Positions 26,319-36,360 of a stretch of DNA of 64,000 bases are shown piece by piece. Numbering within the stretch: the first letter of the stretch is position 1; every line of letters begins with the position of its first letter. The translations under genes were made by a program, and so were the position numbers. This DNA is from Verrucomicrobiota bacterium (lineage in GTDB: Bacteria > Verrucomicrobiota > Verrucomicrobiia > Opitutales > Opitutaceae). The notes beneath the pieces are model-generated. The model made no database searches. It saw nothing but the letters and a program-made list of their open reading frames with translations, and was not told where the DNA came from. The stretch lies in NCBI GenBank assembly GCA_023430825.1, contig JAEYYL010000003.1, positions 1 to 64,000 on the forward strand, written 5' to 3'.

Positions 26319-26747
26319 ATGAAAACCTTCCTCGCCAAAAAGGAGACGGTGCAACCGAAGTGGTATCTCATCGATGCCGCGGGCGTTCCGCTCGGTCGTC
26401 TCGCTGTGAAAGCCGCCAACATGATCCGCGGCCGGCACAAGGCGTCTTACACCCCGAGCGTCGACAACGGCGATTTCGTCGTCGTGATCAATGCCGAGAA
26501 GGTGGTCCTCACCGGCAAGAAGGAAGAGCAGAACGAGTATATGTTCTTCTCGGGTTTCGTGGGCGGCGAGAGCTACCGCAACATGAAGCAGATGCGGGAG
26601 AAGAATCCGGCTTTCATCATCGAGCATGCCGTCAAGGGAATGCTGCCGAAGAACCGGATCGCCGCGACGATGTTGAAGAAGCTGCGGGTGTTTGCCGGCG
26701 AGCAGCACACGCACGAAGCGAACAGCCCGACCAAAATTTCCGTCTGA
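26319..26747 (+). CDS. rplM: 50S ribosomal protein L13
   Basis: The 142-residue product has the conserved WYLIDAAGVPLGRLAVKAANMIRGRHKASYTPSVDNGDFVVVINAEKV opening of L13. It also has the GMLPKNRIAATMLKKLRVFAGEQHTHEA closing segment. The five residues before the ATG at 26319 are dropped. It starts the usual rplM-rpsI operon with an 10-bp gap to rpsI. Confidence 0.98.
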   Translation: MKTFLAKKETVQPKWYLIDAAGVPLGRLAVKAANMIRGRHKASYTPSVDNGDFVVVINAEKVVLTGKKEEQNEYMFFSGFVGGESYRNMKQMREKNPAFIIEHAVKGMLPKNRIAATMLKKLRVFAGEQHTHEANSPTKISV

Positions 26748-26757
26748 TTAGAAGTCC

Positions 26758-27159
26758 ATGAGCACTGTCGCCACCAACGTTTTCCTCGGCACCGGTCGTC
26801 GCAAGACCTCCACCGCCCGCGTTCGCATCACTGAAGGCAGCGGCAAGCTGCTCTGCAACGGTCGCGAATTCGAGAATTACTTCTCGCACGAGAATTTCGC
26901 CAAGCAGGCCTATGCGCCGCTCCTCACGGTCGAGTTGAAGGACAAGATCGACGTGACGGTGAACGTCTCGGGTGGCGGCGTCGCTGGCCAGGCCGGTGCG
27001 GTGGCCCACGGCATCGCGCGCGCGCTCCAGAAGATGAACGGCGAGCTCCGTCCGGCGCTCAAGAAGGCCGGCCACATCAAGCGCGATCCCCGCGCGAAGG
27101 AACGCAAAAAGCCCGGCCAGCCCGGCGCGCGCAAGCGGTTCCAGTTCTCGAAGCGCTAA
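26758..27159 (+). CDS. rpsI: 30S ribosomal protein S9
   Basis: The product has 133 residues. It opens with [25 protein letters not shown] and ends with the basic S9 tail: [24 protein letters not shown], closing on the SKR triplet whose last residues reach the P-site tRNA. It is cotranscribed with rplM and followed by a strong terminator. Confidence 0.98.
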   Translation: MSTVATNVFLGTGRRKTSTARVRITEGSGKLLCNGREFENYFSHENFAKQAYAPLLTVELKDKIDVTVNVSGGGVAGQAGAVAHGIARALQKMNGELRPALKKAGHIKRDPRAKERKKPGQPGARKRFQFSKR

Positions 27160-27183
27160 GCTTCGGCGAACCTCGTTACTTTC

Positions 27184-27217
27184 AGCCGCCCGCGCCTCGT
27201 GCCGGGCGGCTTTTTTT
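27184..27217 (+). terminator. Terminator of the rplM-rpsI operon
   Basis: A 9-bp perfect stem, AGCCGCCCG with CGGGCGGCT, is followed by a run of seven T residues. It lies 25 bp after the rpsI stop codon. Confidence 0.93.
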
Positions 27218-27326
27218 GTTCTTTCGCGCGAGCGACACACGTCGGCCGCGCTTTGGCGCGCCATTGATTCGCGGCGGTGCGAAAACCGCCTCGATTAACG
27301 TTCCCGCAACTCCCAAGTTTCCTCCC

Positions 27327-28352
27327 ATGAAAGTCGGCATCGTTGGTGCGTCCGGTTATTCCGGCGAAGTTCTGGTCAAGTTGCTGCTCGGTCATCCGAA
27401 CGTGACGCTCTCGGTCGTCACCTCGCGTTCGAATGCCGGCAAGCCGCTCGCATCGGTCATTCCCTCCGTGCGCGGCGCCGACCGGGGGCTCACGTTCACC
27501 GACTCCGATCCGGCGGCGCTCGCGGCGGGCGACATCGACCTGTTTTTCCTCGCGCTGCCGCACGGCGCCGCGGCGACCTATGCGAAAGCGCTCGTGCCTG
27601 CGGGCAAACGCGTGATCGATCTTAGCGCGGACTTCCGGATCGCGGATCTCGCAACCTACCAGAAATACTACGGCGAACACCACGCGCCGGAGCTGCTGGC
27701 GGGAGCGCGTTTCGTTTTGCCGGAACTGACGCCGCCGGCGTGGAAAACCGAGGCGAAACTGATCGCGGCGCCGGGCTGCTATCCGACGAGCATTCTCGTG
27801 CCGCTGGTGCCGTTGCTAAAGGCGGGCGTCGTTTCGCGCGAGCACATCGTGGTCAATTCCTACAGCGGCGTGAGCGGGGCCGGAAAAAAAGTCGACGAGA
27901 TGTATCTGTTCGTCGAACGCGCCGAGAGCATCAAGGCCTACGGGCTCGTCAAACACCGGCATCTGGCGGAAGTGGAGGAGCAGCTCGCGGTCCACACGGG
28001 CGCGAAGACAATCCTCCAGTTCAACCCCCACCTCGCGCCGATGCGGCGCGGCATCGCGACGACGATCACCGTGCCGGCGGCGGCGGGCGCGACGATCGAG
28101 ACGCTCTACGCGGCGTGGCGCGGCGTGTATGCGAACCGGCCGTTTGTCCAAGTTCTGCCGAGCGGCGAAACCCCCGACACCGCGCACACCGTGGGCACGA
28201 ACCGCGTGGACATGTCGGCCGTGCACGATCCGCGCACGAACAATTTCGTGATCACCGCCGTCGAGGATAATCTCGTGAAAGGCGCGAGCGGCCAGGCGGT
28301 GCAGATCATGAATCTCTGGTGCGGCTACGAGGAAACAGCGGGATTGATCTGA
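27327..28352 (+). CDS. argC: N-acetyl-gamma-glutamyl-phosphate reductase
   Basis: The 341-residue product has the NADP-binding GIVGASGYSGEVLVKLLLGHPNVTL opening. It also has the catalytic cysteine motif LIAAPGCYPTSILVPLVPLLKAG and the dimerisation/catalytic segment KHRHLAEVEEQLAVHTG. It reduces N-acetylglutamyl phosphate in arginine biosynthesis. The ATG at 27327 is used in preference to the frame start at 27216, which lies in the terminator region. No other arg gene is adjacent. Confidence 0.96.
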   Translation: MKVGIVGASGYSGEVLVKLLLGHPNVTLSVVTSRSNAGKPLASVIPSVRGADRGLTFTDSDPAALAAGDIDLFFLALPHGAAATYAKALVPAGKRVIDLSADFRIADLATYQKYYGEHHAPELLAGARFVLPELTPPAWKTEAKLIAAPGCYPTSILVPLVPLLKAGVVSREHIVVNSYSGVSGAGKKVDEMYLFVERAESIKAYGLVKHRHLAEVEEQLAVHTGAKTILQFNPHLAPMRRGIATTITVPAAAGATIETLYAAWRGVYANRPFVQVLPSGETPDTAHTVGTNRVDMSAVHDPRTNNFVITAVEDNLVKGASGQAVQIMNLWCGYEETAGLI

Positions 28353-28405
28353 AGGCGGCGCGACGCGGCGGGGCGGGCGTCACCGCGCGCCCCTGCGTGC
28401 GGCGG

Positions 28406-30055
28406 CTATTCGAGACCGGCGACCGGGAAGTCGGCGGGGTGTTCGACGCTGAATTTCAACGGGAGCTCGCGCTTTTCGCCCGGTTTCAATTCGAGCGTCC
28501 ATTTGAGCGTGCCGCCCGCATCCGGTTTCATGTGGCGTTCGTCGGGGGCGAGTTGCTTCACGACGATCCGTTCGTGGCGTGAGACCGGGAGCTGATCGTG
28601 CACGACGACGGTTTCGACCGTGGGCTTGTTGTTCTGGACGCTGATCGTGACGTCGTAGGTGATGCGCTTGCTCTTCGTGACCAGGCCTGTGTCCTCGGTG
28701 AAGCGCTGGTTGAGCTTGCGTGTCACGGCGATGGCTTCGTCGGCGCCGAGGGCGAGATCGAATTTTTCACCGGGCATGACGGTGCGGAGTGAGCTGGTGG
28801 CGACGAAGGTGTCGTCGAGAAACACGTTCATCGCGCCGGCGAGCAGCGGAAAGTCGGAGGCGTGGGTCACCGCCGCGGAGAGAAAAGCACCGGGGAGCAG
28901 TTTCGGCGTGCTGCGGTAGCTGAGTGCGGCCGGTAATCGAAGGGTGGTCACACTCACCTTGTGCGGGGTGTTGTTCGAGGGGATGTCGGTTTTCGTCGCG
29001 ATCCGGAAAGTGGCGGAGGTGGCCTGGGCTTCGAGCGTGGCGACGGCGGTGGCCATGTCGCGCGGAGGGGCTCGTTCGGCGGCGAGGGCAGCGGCTGCGG
29101 GCTGCGGCCGGACATTTTTGTTCCGCGTGATCTCGAAGGCCGACAGCACGATCGTTTCCTCGGGCGCCGGTTGGTCTTGCTGCACGATCCACGGCGAAAG
29201 CTCCGGCGCGGCGCCGCCGAGCGAGGGGCGGGCGGTGGAGAGCGTGAGATCGATGTCGTCCCAGTCCTCGCCGGTGTTCTGGCGCACGACGCCGAAGTAG
29301 CCGAGTTGCACGGCGCGTTCGCCGCTGAGCACGCGGGCATCGTAACTCGGCGACCAACTCGCGGCCGGCACGGTGTAGCGGAGCGTCAACGCAAGTTCGC
29401 CGGGGCTCGCGGCGGCGAGGCGGACGGTCACCGTCTTGTAGCTTCGGCCGGCTGCGCCGCGTAGTTCCGCGAGCTGTTGTTCGAGTGCGGTGCGTTTGGC
29501 CTGCAGAGCTTCGCGCTGCTCGTCGAGCGTGCGCGTTTCGCTCGCGATCTGGCCGAACTGCTCCTCGGTGAAAGCGAGCAGCTTCAGCCAGACGTCGGGC
29601 GGGGTGAGGGCACCGGCGGCGTCCTTGGCCGGAGTCGTCGTGGAATTCTGGATGCGTTGCAGGTAGTCGCGCTGTTGTTGTAGGACGCCGGTGCGATCGT
29701 TCAGCGCCCGTTCTTCGCGACGGACGGTGCGGAGTTCGTCTTCGAGGGATTTTACGCGCTCGTTGGGGGTGAAGTCGACGAACGTGTCGCGGGCCGCCAC
29801 ATCGAGCAGCGTGGTATCGGCCGAGCCCTGCCCGGCGACCTGCAACGATTCGGCGAGGAGCAGGGAGGGAAGGCGGTCGAACGTGACCTCGACCTGACCG
29901 GGAGCGTCGATCGCGACGGTGGCGGCGCGGGTGACGACGGCGCGGTCGGCGTAAACGGTGACGGCGGTGATGCGCGAATCGGCGGGGAGCGATGCGGCGG
30001 CGGCAGTGACGGCGGAAAAAAGCAGGGCGAGACAAAGCCGGAAAGGAGAGTTCAT
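28406..30055 (-). CDS. DUF4139/DUF4140 (mucoidy-inhibitor A-like) exported protein
   Basis: The product has 549 residues. A signal peptide (SPFRLCLALLFSAVTAAAAS) precedes the DUF4140 N-terminal domain (ITAVTVYADRAVVTRAATVAI and the LPSLLLAESLQVAGQG region). A coiled-coil comes next, about residues 100-195 (SLEDELRTVRREERAL), followed by the DUF4139 beta-rich domain (LTLRYTVPAASWSPSYDARV and NTGEDWDDIDLTLSTARP). This matches the mucoidy inhibitor A family, of unknown biochemical role. The ATG at 30055 has a GGAG ribosome site in GGAAAGGAGAGTTC. The gene converges on argC. Confidence 0.88.
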   Translation of the reverse strand: MNSPFRLCLALLFSAVTAAAASLPADSRITAVTVYADRAVVTRAATVAIDAPGQVEVTFDRLPSLLLAESLQVAGQGSADTTLLDVAARDTFVDFTPNERVKSLEDELRTVRREERALNDRTGVLQQQRDYLQRIQNSTTTPAKDAAGALTPPDVWLKLLAFTEEQFGQIASETRTLDEQREALQAKRTALEQQLAELRGAAGRSYKTVTVRLAAASPGELALTLRYTVPAASWSPSYDARVLSGERAVQLGYFGVVRQNTGEDWDDIDLTLSTARPSLGGAAPELSPWIVQQDQPAPEETIVLSAFEITRNKNVRPQPAAAALAAERAPPRDMATAVATLEAQATSATFRIATKTDIPSNNTPHKVSVTTLRLPAALSYRSTPKLLPGAFLSAAVTHASDFPLLAGAMNVFLDDTFVATSSLRTVMPGEKFDLALGADEAIAVTRKLNQRFTEDTGLVTKSKRITYDVTISVQNNKPTVETVVVHDQLPVSRHERIVVKQLAPDERHMKPDAGGTLKWTLELKPGEKRELPLKFSVEHPADFPVAGLE

Positions 30056-30363
30056 GGCAGGAGGAAGAGAGACTGCATAAAACGTCCAACGGTCCAACGG
30101 CGGAAATCTTAGGCGCGCCAGGAGGGTGGTCCGCCAGGTTCCGTGGGAGCGCGATTTTCCCGGAACTTCGCGAATCGGCGTGGACACTAACTCCGCCCGT
30201 GACGTGCCCCCTTCCTGAAATTCGGCCAGCGCGCAGGCAGAGGCTTGCCACAAGCCGAGCAGGAGGCTTGTCATGAACCCCCTTTTCACGGAGAAACGCT
30301 GAAATTTTGCCGTCGGCGGACCTCTTTCCGTTGCCCGGACCTCTTCACCCTCAGAACCCTGTC
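30056..30363. other. Divergent intergenic region, no gene recognised
   Basis: This 308-bp region separates the DUF4139 gene and the delta-60 repeat gene, which are divergent. A frame for a short protein on the minus strand runs through it but shows no recognisable features. Promoters for both flanking genes presumably lie here; none could be assigned with confidence. Confidence 0.5.
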
Positions 30364-33300
30364 ATGTTCATTGTTCCTGCTTTCCGCTTCGTGCTGCGCT
30401 TGATCGGCGTCGCCCTCGTCGCCTCCCTCACGCCGGCTCTCCTGGCCCAAAGCAGTTCCGCCGCGATCGACGGCTTCGATCCCAATGTGGACGGCAACGT
30501 TTACGCGCTCGTGGTGCAGCCCGATGGGAAGGTCGTCATCGCCGGTAACTTCACGAGTGTGCGCCCGAACGGCCTCGGCACGGGCGTCGCCCGCACCAAC
30601 ATCGCTCGCCTGCTGCCCAACGGCCACAACGACGACAGCTTCTCGGCGACGGTCGGCGGCCAGATCAACGCCATCTCGCGCCAGGCCGACGGGAAACTCG
30701 TGATCGGCGGCCGGTTCACCAGCGTGAACGGCGTGCCCCGCAACCGCGTGGCGCGGCTCAATGCCGACGGCTCGCTCGATGCCACGTTCGACCCGAACGT
30801 CGGCGGCGGTTTCACTCCGGAGGTCAATGCGGTGCTCGTTCAACCCGATGGTCGCGTGCTGGTCGGCGGCGGGTTCACCACGGTGCAGCCGAACGGCGCG
30901 GCGACCGCGACGACGCGCAACCGCATCGCGCGCTTCCATGCCGACGGCTCGCTCGACACGGGTTTCAATCCCAACGCGAACAGTTTCGTGCTGTCGCTCG
31001 CGGTGCAGGCGGATGGCCGCATTCTCATCGGTGGCGGATTCACGTCCTTGCAGCCGAATGGCGCATCGGCCGCGACGGTCCGTCACCGCATCGCGCGGCT
31101 GAATGTCGATGGCACGCTCGACGCGTCCTTCGATCCGAAGGCGAACAACGCGGTGACCGCGATCGAGCCCTTGCCCAACGGCCAGATTCTGATCGGCGGG
31201 TCTTTCACGACGCTGCATCCCAACGGGGCGGAGACGGCGGCGACGAGGGCCACCCGCATCGCGCGGCTGAACAGCGACGGCACGACCGATGCCGATTTCA
31301 ACGGCTATGCCGACGGCCAGGTTTACACGATGAAGGTGCAGGCCAACGGTCAGATTCTGGTGGGCGGTTCGTTTTCCGCGGCCGGCGATGGGTCTCGGGC
31401 GTATTTCGCGCGCCTGCAAGCGACCGGCACCATGGACTTCAGCTACAGTCCGGGGCCGAATTTCAACGTCTATGCGATCGGTCTCCAGTCCGACGGTTCG
31501 GCGGTGATCGGCGGCGGCTTCATCGCGCTGGCGACGCGCGGTGGCACGGCGATGGTGCGGAATCACGTCGCGCGGGTGTTGTCGACGGGGGTGCTCGATG
31601 CGAATTTCAATCCGGACGCCAATGGCCGGCTGCGCACGATGGCCACGCTGTCGGACGGACGGATTCTCGTCGTCGGTGCCTTCAACTCGATCGGCGGCGT
31701 CACGCGTTACGGAATCGCGCGGCTCGAGGCGAACGGCGCGCTCGATCCCACCTTCAATGCGGATATCGACGGAGGACAGGTGTCGGTCATCCTCGAACAG
31801 AGCGACAAGAAGATCCTGCTCGGCGGCGCGTTCACCCGGGTAAACGGCGCCGCGCGCACCAATTTCGCCCGCCTGAACGCGGACGGCACCCTGGACGGTG
31901 ACTTCAATGTCGCTTTCGACAGCACCGTAAACGCGATCGTGCAGCGGGCCGACGGGAAGCTGCTGGTCGGCGGCGCCTTTTCGAGTCTGCTCGCTCACGG
32001 CGCCACCACCGCCACGGCTCGGTCCTATATCGCTTTGTTGGATACGAATGGCACCCACGACACCGGCTTCCTGCCGTCCACGGATGCGGCCGTCAGGGCC
32101 ATTGCCCTACAGGGCGACGGCAAGATCATTCTCGGCGGCAGCTTCATGCGGGCGTCGGGGCATCAGGTGAACGCCATCTTCGACCGGATCGGCCTCGTGC
32201 GGCTCAACACCAACGGGACGATCGACGAAGGCTTCAATCCCGCGGTCATCACCGGTGGGTCCAGCGTCGGCAGCGTGTTTGCGATCGCCGTTCAGGCGGA
32301 CAACAAGATCGTGGTCGGCGGCGATTTCGACGAAGTGCTGCCGAGTAACGGCACGACCCGCGCAGCCCGGGCGAATCTGGTGCGTTTCAACAACGACGGC
32401 ACGCTCGACACCGATTTCGATCCCAACCCGAACGACCAGGTTTTCTCCATCGCGCAACAGGCCGACGCCAAACTCCTGATCGGCGGGCGGTTCACCACGC
32501 TCCAGCCCGACAAGACCGGCGACGTGCATACGCGCAATTTCGTCGCGCGCCTGCAAGACAACGGAGATGTGGACGCGGCCTTCAACCTCGACCTCGACGT
32601 CATCCCCGGCAACCAGGTCGTGAAAGTTCTGCCGACCAGCGGCGGCCAGGTTCTCGTCGGCGGCGCCTTCAGCACGCTCAACACGTCCAACGCCGCGACG
32701 CTCGTGCGGCGCGACCGGCTCGTGCGGGTGAACAACGACGGCACGGTCGACTCGGCGTTCAACGCCGGACTCGCCTCGGCCACGGGCGCGCCGATTCAGG
32801 CGCTGTCGGTCCAGTCCGATGGCCGTCTGATCGCGGCGGGCAGCTTCACGGGTTTCGGCGGCACCGCGGCGACGAATCTCGCGCGTTTCAATCTCGATAG
32901 CTCGCCGGACGTTTCCTTCACCCCCGCCGTCGACGGCCCCGTCTATGCGGTCGCCCAGCAGTTGACCAAGGGCGAATCCGTGCTCACCCCGCGCAGCGGT
33001 TTCGCGGTGCTCGAGAACAACGGTCTGCTGCGGCCGGGCTTCGCCGTTCCCGCCGACGTCGGGCTGCCCACCATCTACACCATCGTCGTCCAGTCGGACG
33101 GGAAGCTCCTGATCGGCGGCACCGGCTTCACGGTTCCGGGCGGCGGCACCAGCCTGGTGCGGCTGAATCGGGATGGCTCCCTCGACACCACTTTCAAGCC
33201 GCAGACGAAGGGCGACGTTTATGTGATCGTGCCGCTCGCCGACGGCAAATTCCTCGTCGGCGGCGCGTTCAACAAGGTCGGCGATGTCGACCGCTACCAT

Positions 33301-36300
33301 CTCGCCCGGCTCAACACCGACGGTTCGCTCGACACGGCCTTCACCGTTAATCTCAGCGCCTCGGGCGCGGTCTTCACGATCGCGCTGCAAGCTGACGGAC
33401 GCATCCTGCTCGGTGGTTCCTTCACCTCGATTCAGGCTTCGCCGACCGCCACCACGGTCACGCGCGCGTATGCGGCGCGGATCGCTGCCGATGGGACGGT
33501 GGACGCGGCGTTCGATCCGGCCTTCAACGCCGCCGTCGACCGGATCATCATCCGCGCGGATGGAAAAATCCTCGCGTTGGGCAGTTTCTCCACGGTGCGG
33601 CCGAATGGCGCCAGCACAGCGACCAATCGCGCGTTCGCGGCGCAGTTCAACGCCGACGGGTCGTTCGACAGCAGCTTCGACCTGAAGCTCAACAGCACGG
33701 CCAACGAGGCCGTCGTCGAGGCGAACGGCAACATCGTGCTCGGCGGCTATTTCACCCGCATCCTGGATCAGTCGCGCAACTTCCTGGCGCGTATCACGCC
33801 CAACAATACGCTGGAGCCGTTCAACCCGAATGCCAACGGCCCGGTCACCAGCCTCGCCCGGCAGCCGGACGGGAAGATCCTCGTGTCCGGTCTTTTCAGC
33901 GCCCTGCAACCCAACGGCACGATCTATGATCCGGCGCTCGCCGTTCCGCGCAACCGGGCCGTCCGGCTCGAGGTCGACGGCACGGTCGATCCCACCTTCA
34001 ACCCGAATTTCAACGGCGACGTCACCGGACTCGTCCTCGGGACGGACTACATTGCCGCGTTCGGTGCGTTCAACGCCCTGCAACCAACCGGCGGGCTCTT
34101 GGTCGGCGGTGCCTTCGGGGCCGTCAACGGCGTCGCCGTCCGCAATCTCGCGCTCTTCGGTCGCGATGGCTCGATCAGCGCCACCTTCCTGCCGAATCCG
34201 AACGGCACCGTTTACGCCGTCCTGCCGCTGACGAACGGCCAGACCGTGATCGCCGGGGCGTTCACCGCGGTGACCGAGACGGAGCGCAATCGCGTGGCCC
34301 GCTTCACCGCCGGCGACGAACTCGATCCGACCTTCAATCCCAACGTCGACGGCGATGTTTACGCCCTGGCGCTGCAAGCTGATGGGAAGCTCCTCATCGG
34401 CGGCAGCTTCACGAGCGTAGGGGGCACCGGCCGCACGAACCTCGCCCGGCTGAACGCCGACGGTTCGCTCGACGGATCGTTCGCTCCCGGGCTTGCCGGC
34501 GCGGTCCATAATATCCTCGTGCAACGCGATGGACGCGTGCTGATCACCCAGGAAATCTCCGACGGCAGCAATGCCCTGCTTCGGTTGAATGCCGACGGCA
34601 CGACCGACGGCAGCTTCAACGCGGCGAACAACGGCACCGTGCGCGCCATCGCGCTGCAGGTCAGCGGGCACATCTTCGCCGGCGGTAATTTCACCGCGAT
34701 CGGTGGCGGCTCGCGCGCCAATCTCGCGCGATTGAACGCCGACGGTTCGCTCGATCCATCGTTCACCGCGGCTCCGAACGGCCCGGTTACGGCGTTGTCG
34801 ATCCAGCCCGATGGCAAGCTGATCCTCGGCGGCGAATTCAACGCCGTCGATGACGTGCCTCGCTTCGGCATCGCGCGTGTTGGCACCTCCAGCGTCGCGT
34901 CGGAAACGATCACGGTCGATGCGACCCGCACCGCCATCACTTGGGTTCGTGGCGCCAGCGCCGCGGAGATTAGCGGCGCAGTGTTCGAAAGCTCGAGCGA
35001 TTACTTCACCTGGACGGTGCTCGGCACCGGTTCGCGCGTCGGGGCCACCGGCAACTGGCAGCTTTCGAACATCACCCTGCCGACGACGACGCGTTTCTAT
35101 GTGCGCGCGCGGGGTGTCGTGCCAGGCGCTCCTCGTGGTTCGTCCGGCGCCGTCACGGTGCAGACGCAGTTCTACGCGAGCAGCGTGGCGTCCACTCCGC
35201 CGCCGGCCGTCACCAGCCCGAGCATCGTCGGCGCCACCGTTGGTTCCAGCTTCCACTACGCGATCGAAGCGGACGGCCAGCCTGCCACCTATTATGTCAG
35301 CAGCCTTCCGCCGGGACTCGTTTACGATCCGGTCACCGGAGTGATTTCAGGCACGCCGACGCAGGCGGGCGTTTATACCTTCATGGTCTATGCCGGCAAC
35401 GTCGGAGGCCAGGGTGGCCAGCCGCTGTCGATCTACATCGCGGCTTCGGCGGCGAATCCCCCCGGGAACGGCAAGTTGATCAACATTTCCGTCAACGCGC
35501 AGGTGACCTCCACCGAACCCATCATCGCCGGTTTCGTGATCGCCGGGCCGCTACCGCAAACGGTGTTGCTGCGCGCGGTCGGTCCGACCCTCGCCCCGGT
35601 CGGCGTTGCCAACCCGCTCGCGGAACCGCACCTCCGGCTTTACAATGCCTCCAACCAGGTCGTCGCCGAAAACGCCGGCTGGGCCGATAGCCCCACGCTC
35701 GCGGCGACGTTCGCCCGGGTCGGTGCCACGCCTCTTCTCGAGGGCAGCAAGGACGCCGCGATGCTGGTGACGCTCGCTCCCGGCCCCTACACGATGCATG
35801 TGTCGTCCGCGACCGGTGCGAGTGGCACGGCGGTGGCCGAGGCCTACGATGCGAGCGAGGACGCGTCGCGAACCTGGCCGCGCCTCGTCAACATCTCCGG
35901 TCGCAGCCTGATCGACGACAACAACACGACCGCGACCGGCGGCTTCGTGATCGTCGGCAGTAGCACGCCACGCCGCGTCTTGATTCGCGGCGTCGGCCCG
36001 GCGATGGCCGGCGCCGTGACGAACGCGTTGGCCGATCCTACGCTCAAGCTCTATCGTGTGACGAGCGGCATGCCGGTTGTCATCGCGAGCAACGACAACT
36101 GGGGCACGCCGGTGACGGTTGACGCCCAGCATCCGCCCGCGACAGCGGCCGAGTTGACGGCGGCGGCGGCGACTGTGGGCACGGGCGCTTTCGGCGCCGG
36201 CAGCGCGGACGCGGCGATCATCGCCACGCTTCCGCCAGGTCTCTACACCGCCGAGGTCGGTCGCTCGGGCAGCGCGAGCGGCAGCACGGTCGTCGAGATT

Positions 36301-36321
36301 TACGAACTCGACGTGCCTTGA
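30364..36321 (+). CDS. Giant delta-60 repeat surface protein with Ig-like and tandem C-terminal modules
   Basis: The 1985-residue product has an N-terminal signal peptide (FVLRLIGVALVASLTPALLAQ). It then carries some thirty or more repeats of 45-60 residues with the core pattern VxAIAxQxDGKIxxGGxFTxxxGxxRxxxARLNxDGxxDxxF, the delta-60 repeat (TIGR02608) thought to build beta-propellers. Many units contain the insert LQPNGAxxAT. After about residue 1500 come a fibronectin-like stretch, a putative Ig domain (SLPPGLVYDPVTGVISGTPTQAG) and two copies of a verrucomicrobial C-terminal module (GFVIAGPLPQTVLLRAVGPTL and GFVIVGSSTPRRVLIRGVGPAM). No PEP-CTERM or sortase tail is seen. Its binding target is unknown. 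Confidence 0.88.
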   Translation: MFIVPAFRFVLRLIGVALVASLTPALLAQSSSAAIDGFDPNVDGNVYALVVQPDGKVVIAGNFTSVRPNGLGTGVARTNIARLLPNGHNDDSFSATVGGQINAISRQADGKLVIGGRFTSVNGVPRNRVARLNADGSLDATFDPNVGGGFTPEVNAVLVQPDGRVLVGGGFTTVQPNGAATATTRNRIARFHADGSLDTGFNPNANSFVLSLAVQADGRILIGGGFTSLQPNGASAATVRHRIARLNVDGTLDASFDPKANNAVTAIEPLPNGQILIGGSFTTLHPNGAETAATRATRIARLNSDGTTDADFNGYADGQVYTMKVQANGQILVGGSFSAAGDGSRAYFARLQATGTMDFSYSPGPNFNVYAIGLQSDGSAVIGGGFIALATRGGTAMVRNHVARVLSTGVLDANFNPDANGRLRTMATLSDGRILVVGAFNSIGGVTRYGIARLEANGALDPTFNADIDGGQVSVILEQSDKKILLGGAFTRVNGAARTNFARLNADGTLDGDFNVAFDSTVNAIVQRADGKLLVGGAFSSLLAHGATTATARSYIALLDTNGTHDTGFLPSTDAAVRAIALQGDGKIILGGSFMRASGHQVNAIFDRIGLVRLNTNGTIDEGFNPAVITGGSSVGSVFAIAVQADNKIVVGGDFDEVLPSNGTTRAARANLVRFNNDGTLDTDFDPNPNDQVFSIAQQADAKLLIGGRFTTLQPDKTGDVHTRNFVARLQDNGDVDAAFNLDLDVIPGNQVVKVLPTSGGQVLVGGAFSTLNTSNAATLVRRDRLVRVNNDGTVDSAFNAGLASATGAPIQALSVQSDGRLIAAGSFTGFGGTAATNLARFNLDSSPDVSFTPAVDGPVYAVAQQLTKGESVLTPRSGFAVLENNGLLRPGFAVPADVGLPTIYTIVVQSDGKLLIGGTGFTVPGGGTSLVRLNRDGSLDTTFKPQTKGDVYVIVPLADGKFLVGGAFNKVGDVDRYHLARLNTDGSLDTAFTVNLSASGAVFTIALQADGRILLGGSFTSIQASPTATTVTRAYAARIAADGTVDAAFDPAFNAAVDRIIIRADGKILALGSFSTVRPNGASTATNRAFAAQFNADGSFDSSFDLKLNSTANEAVVEANGNIVLGGYFTRILDQSRNFLARITPNNTLEPFNPNANGPVTSLARQPDGKILVSGLFSALQPNGTIYDPALAVPRNRAVRLEVDGTVDPTFNPNFNGDVTGLVLGTDYIAAFGAFNALQPTGGLLVGGAFGAVNGVAVRNLALFGRDGSISATFLPNPNGTVYAVLPLTNGQTVIAGAFTAVTETERNRVARFTAGDELDPTFNPNVDGDVYALALQADGKLLIGGSFTSVGGTGRTNLARLNADGSLDGSFAPGLAGAVHNILVQRDGRVLITQEISDGSNALLRLNADGTTDGSFNAANNGTVRAIALQVSGHIFAGGNFTAIGGGSRANLARLNADGSLDPSFTAAPNGPVTALSIQPDGKLILGGEFNAVDDVPRFGIARVGTSSVASETITVDATRTAITWVRGASAAEISGAVFESSSDYFTWTVLGTGSRVGATGNWQLSNITLPTTTRFYVRARGVVPGAPRGSSGAVTVQTQFYASSVASTPPPAVTSPSIVGATVGSSFHYAIEADGQPATYYVSSLPPGLVYDPVTGVISGTPTQAGVYTFMVYAGNVGGQGGQPLSIYIAASAANPPGNGKLINISVNAQVTSTEPIIAGFVIAGPLPQTVLLRAVGPTLAPVGVANPLAEPHLRLYNASNQVVAENAGWADSPTLAATFARVGATPLLEGSKDAAMLVTLAPGPYTMHVSSATGASGTAVAEAYDASEDASRTWPRLVNISGRSLIDDNNTTATGGFVIVGSSTPRRVLIRGVGPAMAGAVTNALADPTLKLYRVTSGMPVVIASNDNWGTPVTVDAQHPPATAAELTAAAATVGTGAFGAGSADAAIIATLPPGLYTAEVGRSGSASGSTVVEIYELDVP

Positions 36322-36327
36322 GTGACG

Positions 36328-36357
36328 AGGGCCGGCGTTTTTGCCGGCCCTTCGTTC
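36328..36357 (+). terminator. Terminator after the delta-60 gene
   Basis: A 9-bp stem, AGGGCCGGC with GCCGGCCCT, encloses a GTTTTT loop, followed by a short weak U-tract. It lies 6 bp after the stop codon. Confidence 0.65.
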
Positions 36358-36360
36358 AGT

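Noticed and set aside
30364..34900. Regular repeats resembling a CRISPR array
   Set aside because: The repeats encode delta-60 units at variable spacing within one open frame; there are no short identical repeats with unique spacers and no cas genes.
32107..35256. A 1049-residue open frame on the minus strand
   Set aside because: It is antisense to the delta-60 protein, is Arg/Glu/Val-rich without domains, and is an artefact of the high GC and repeated coding pattern on the plus strand.
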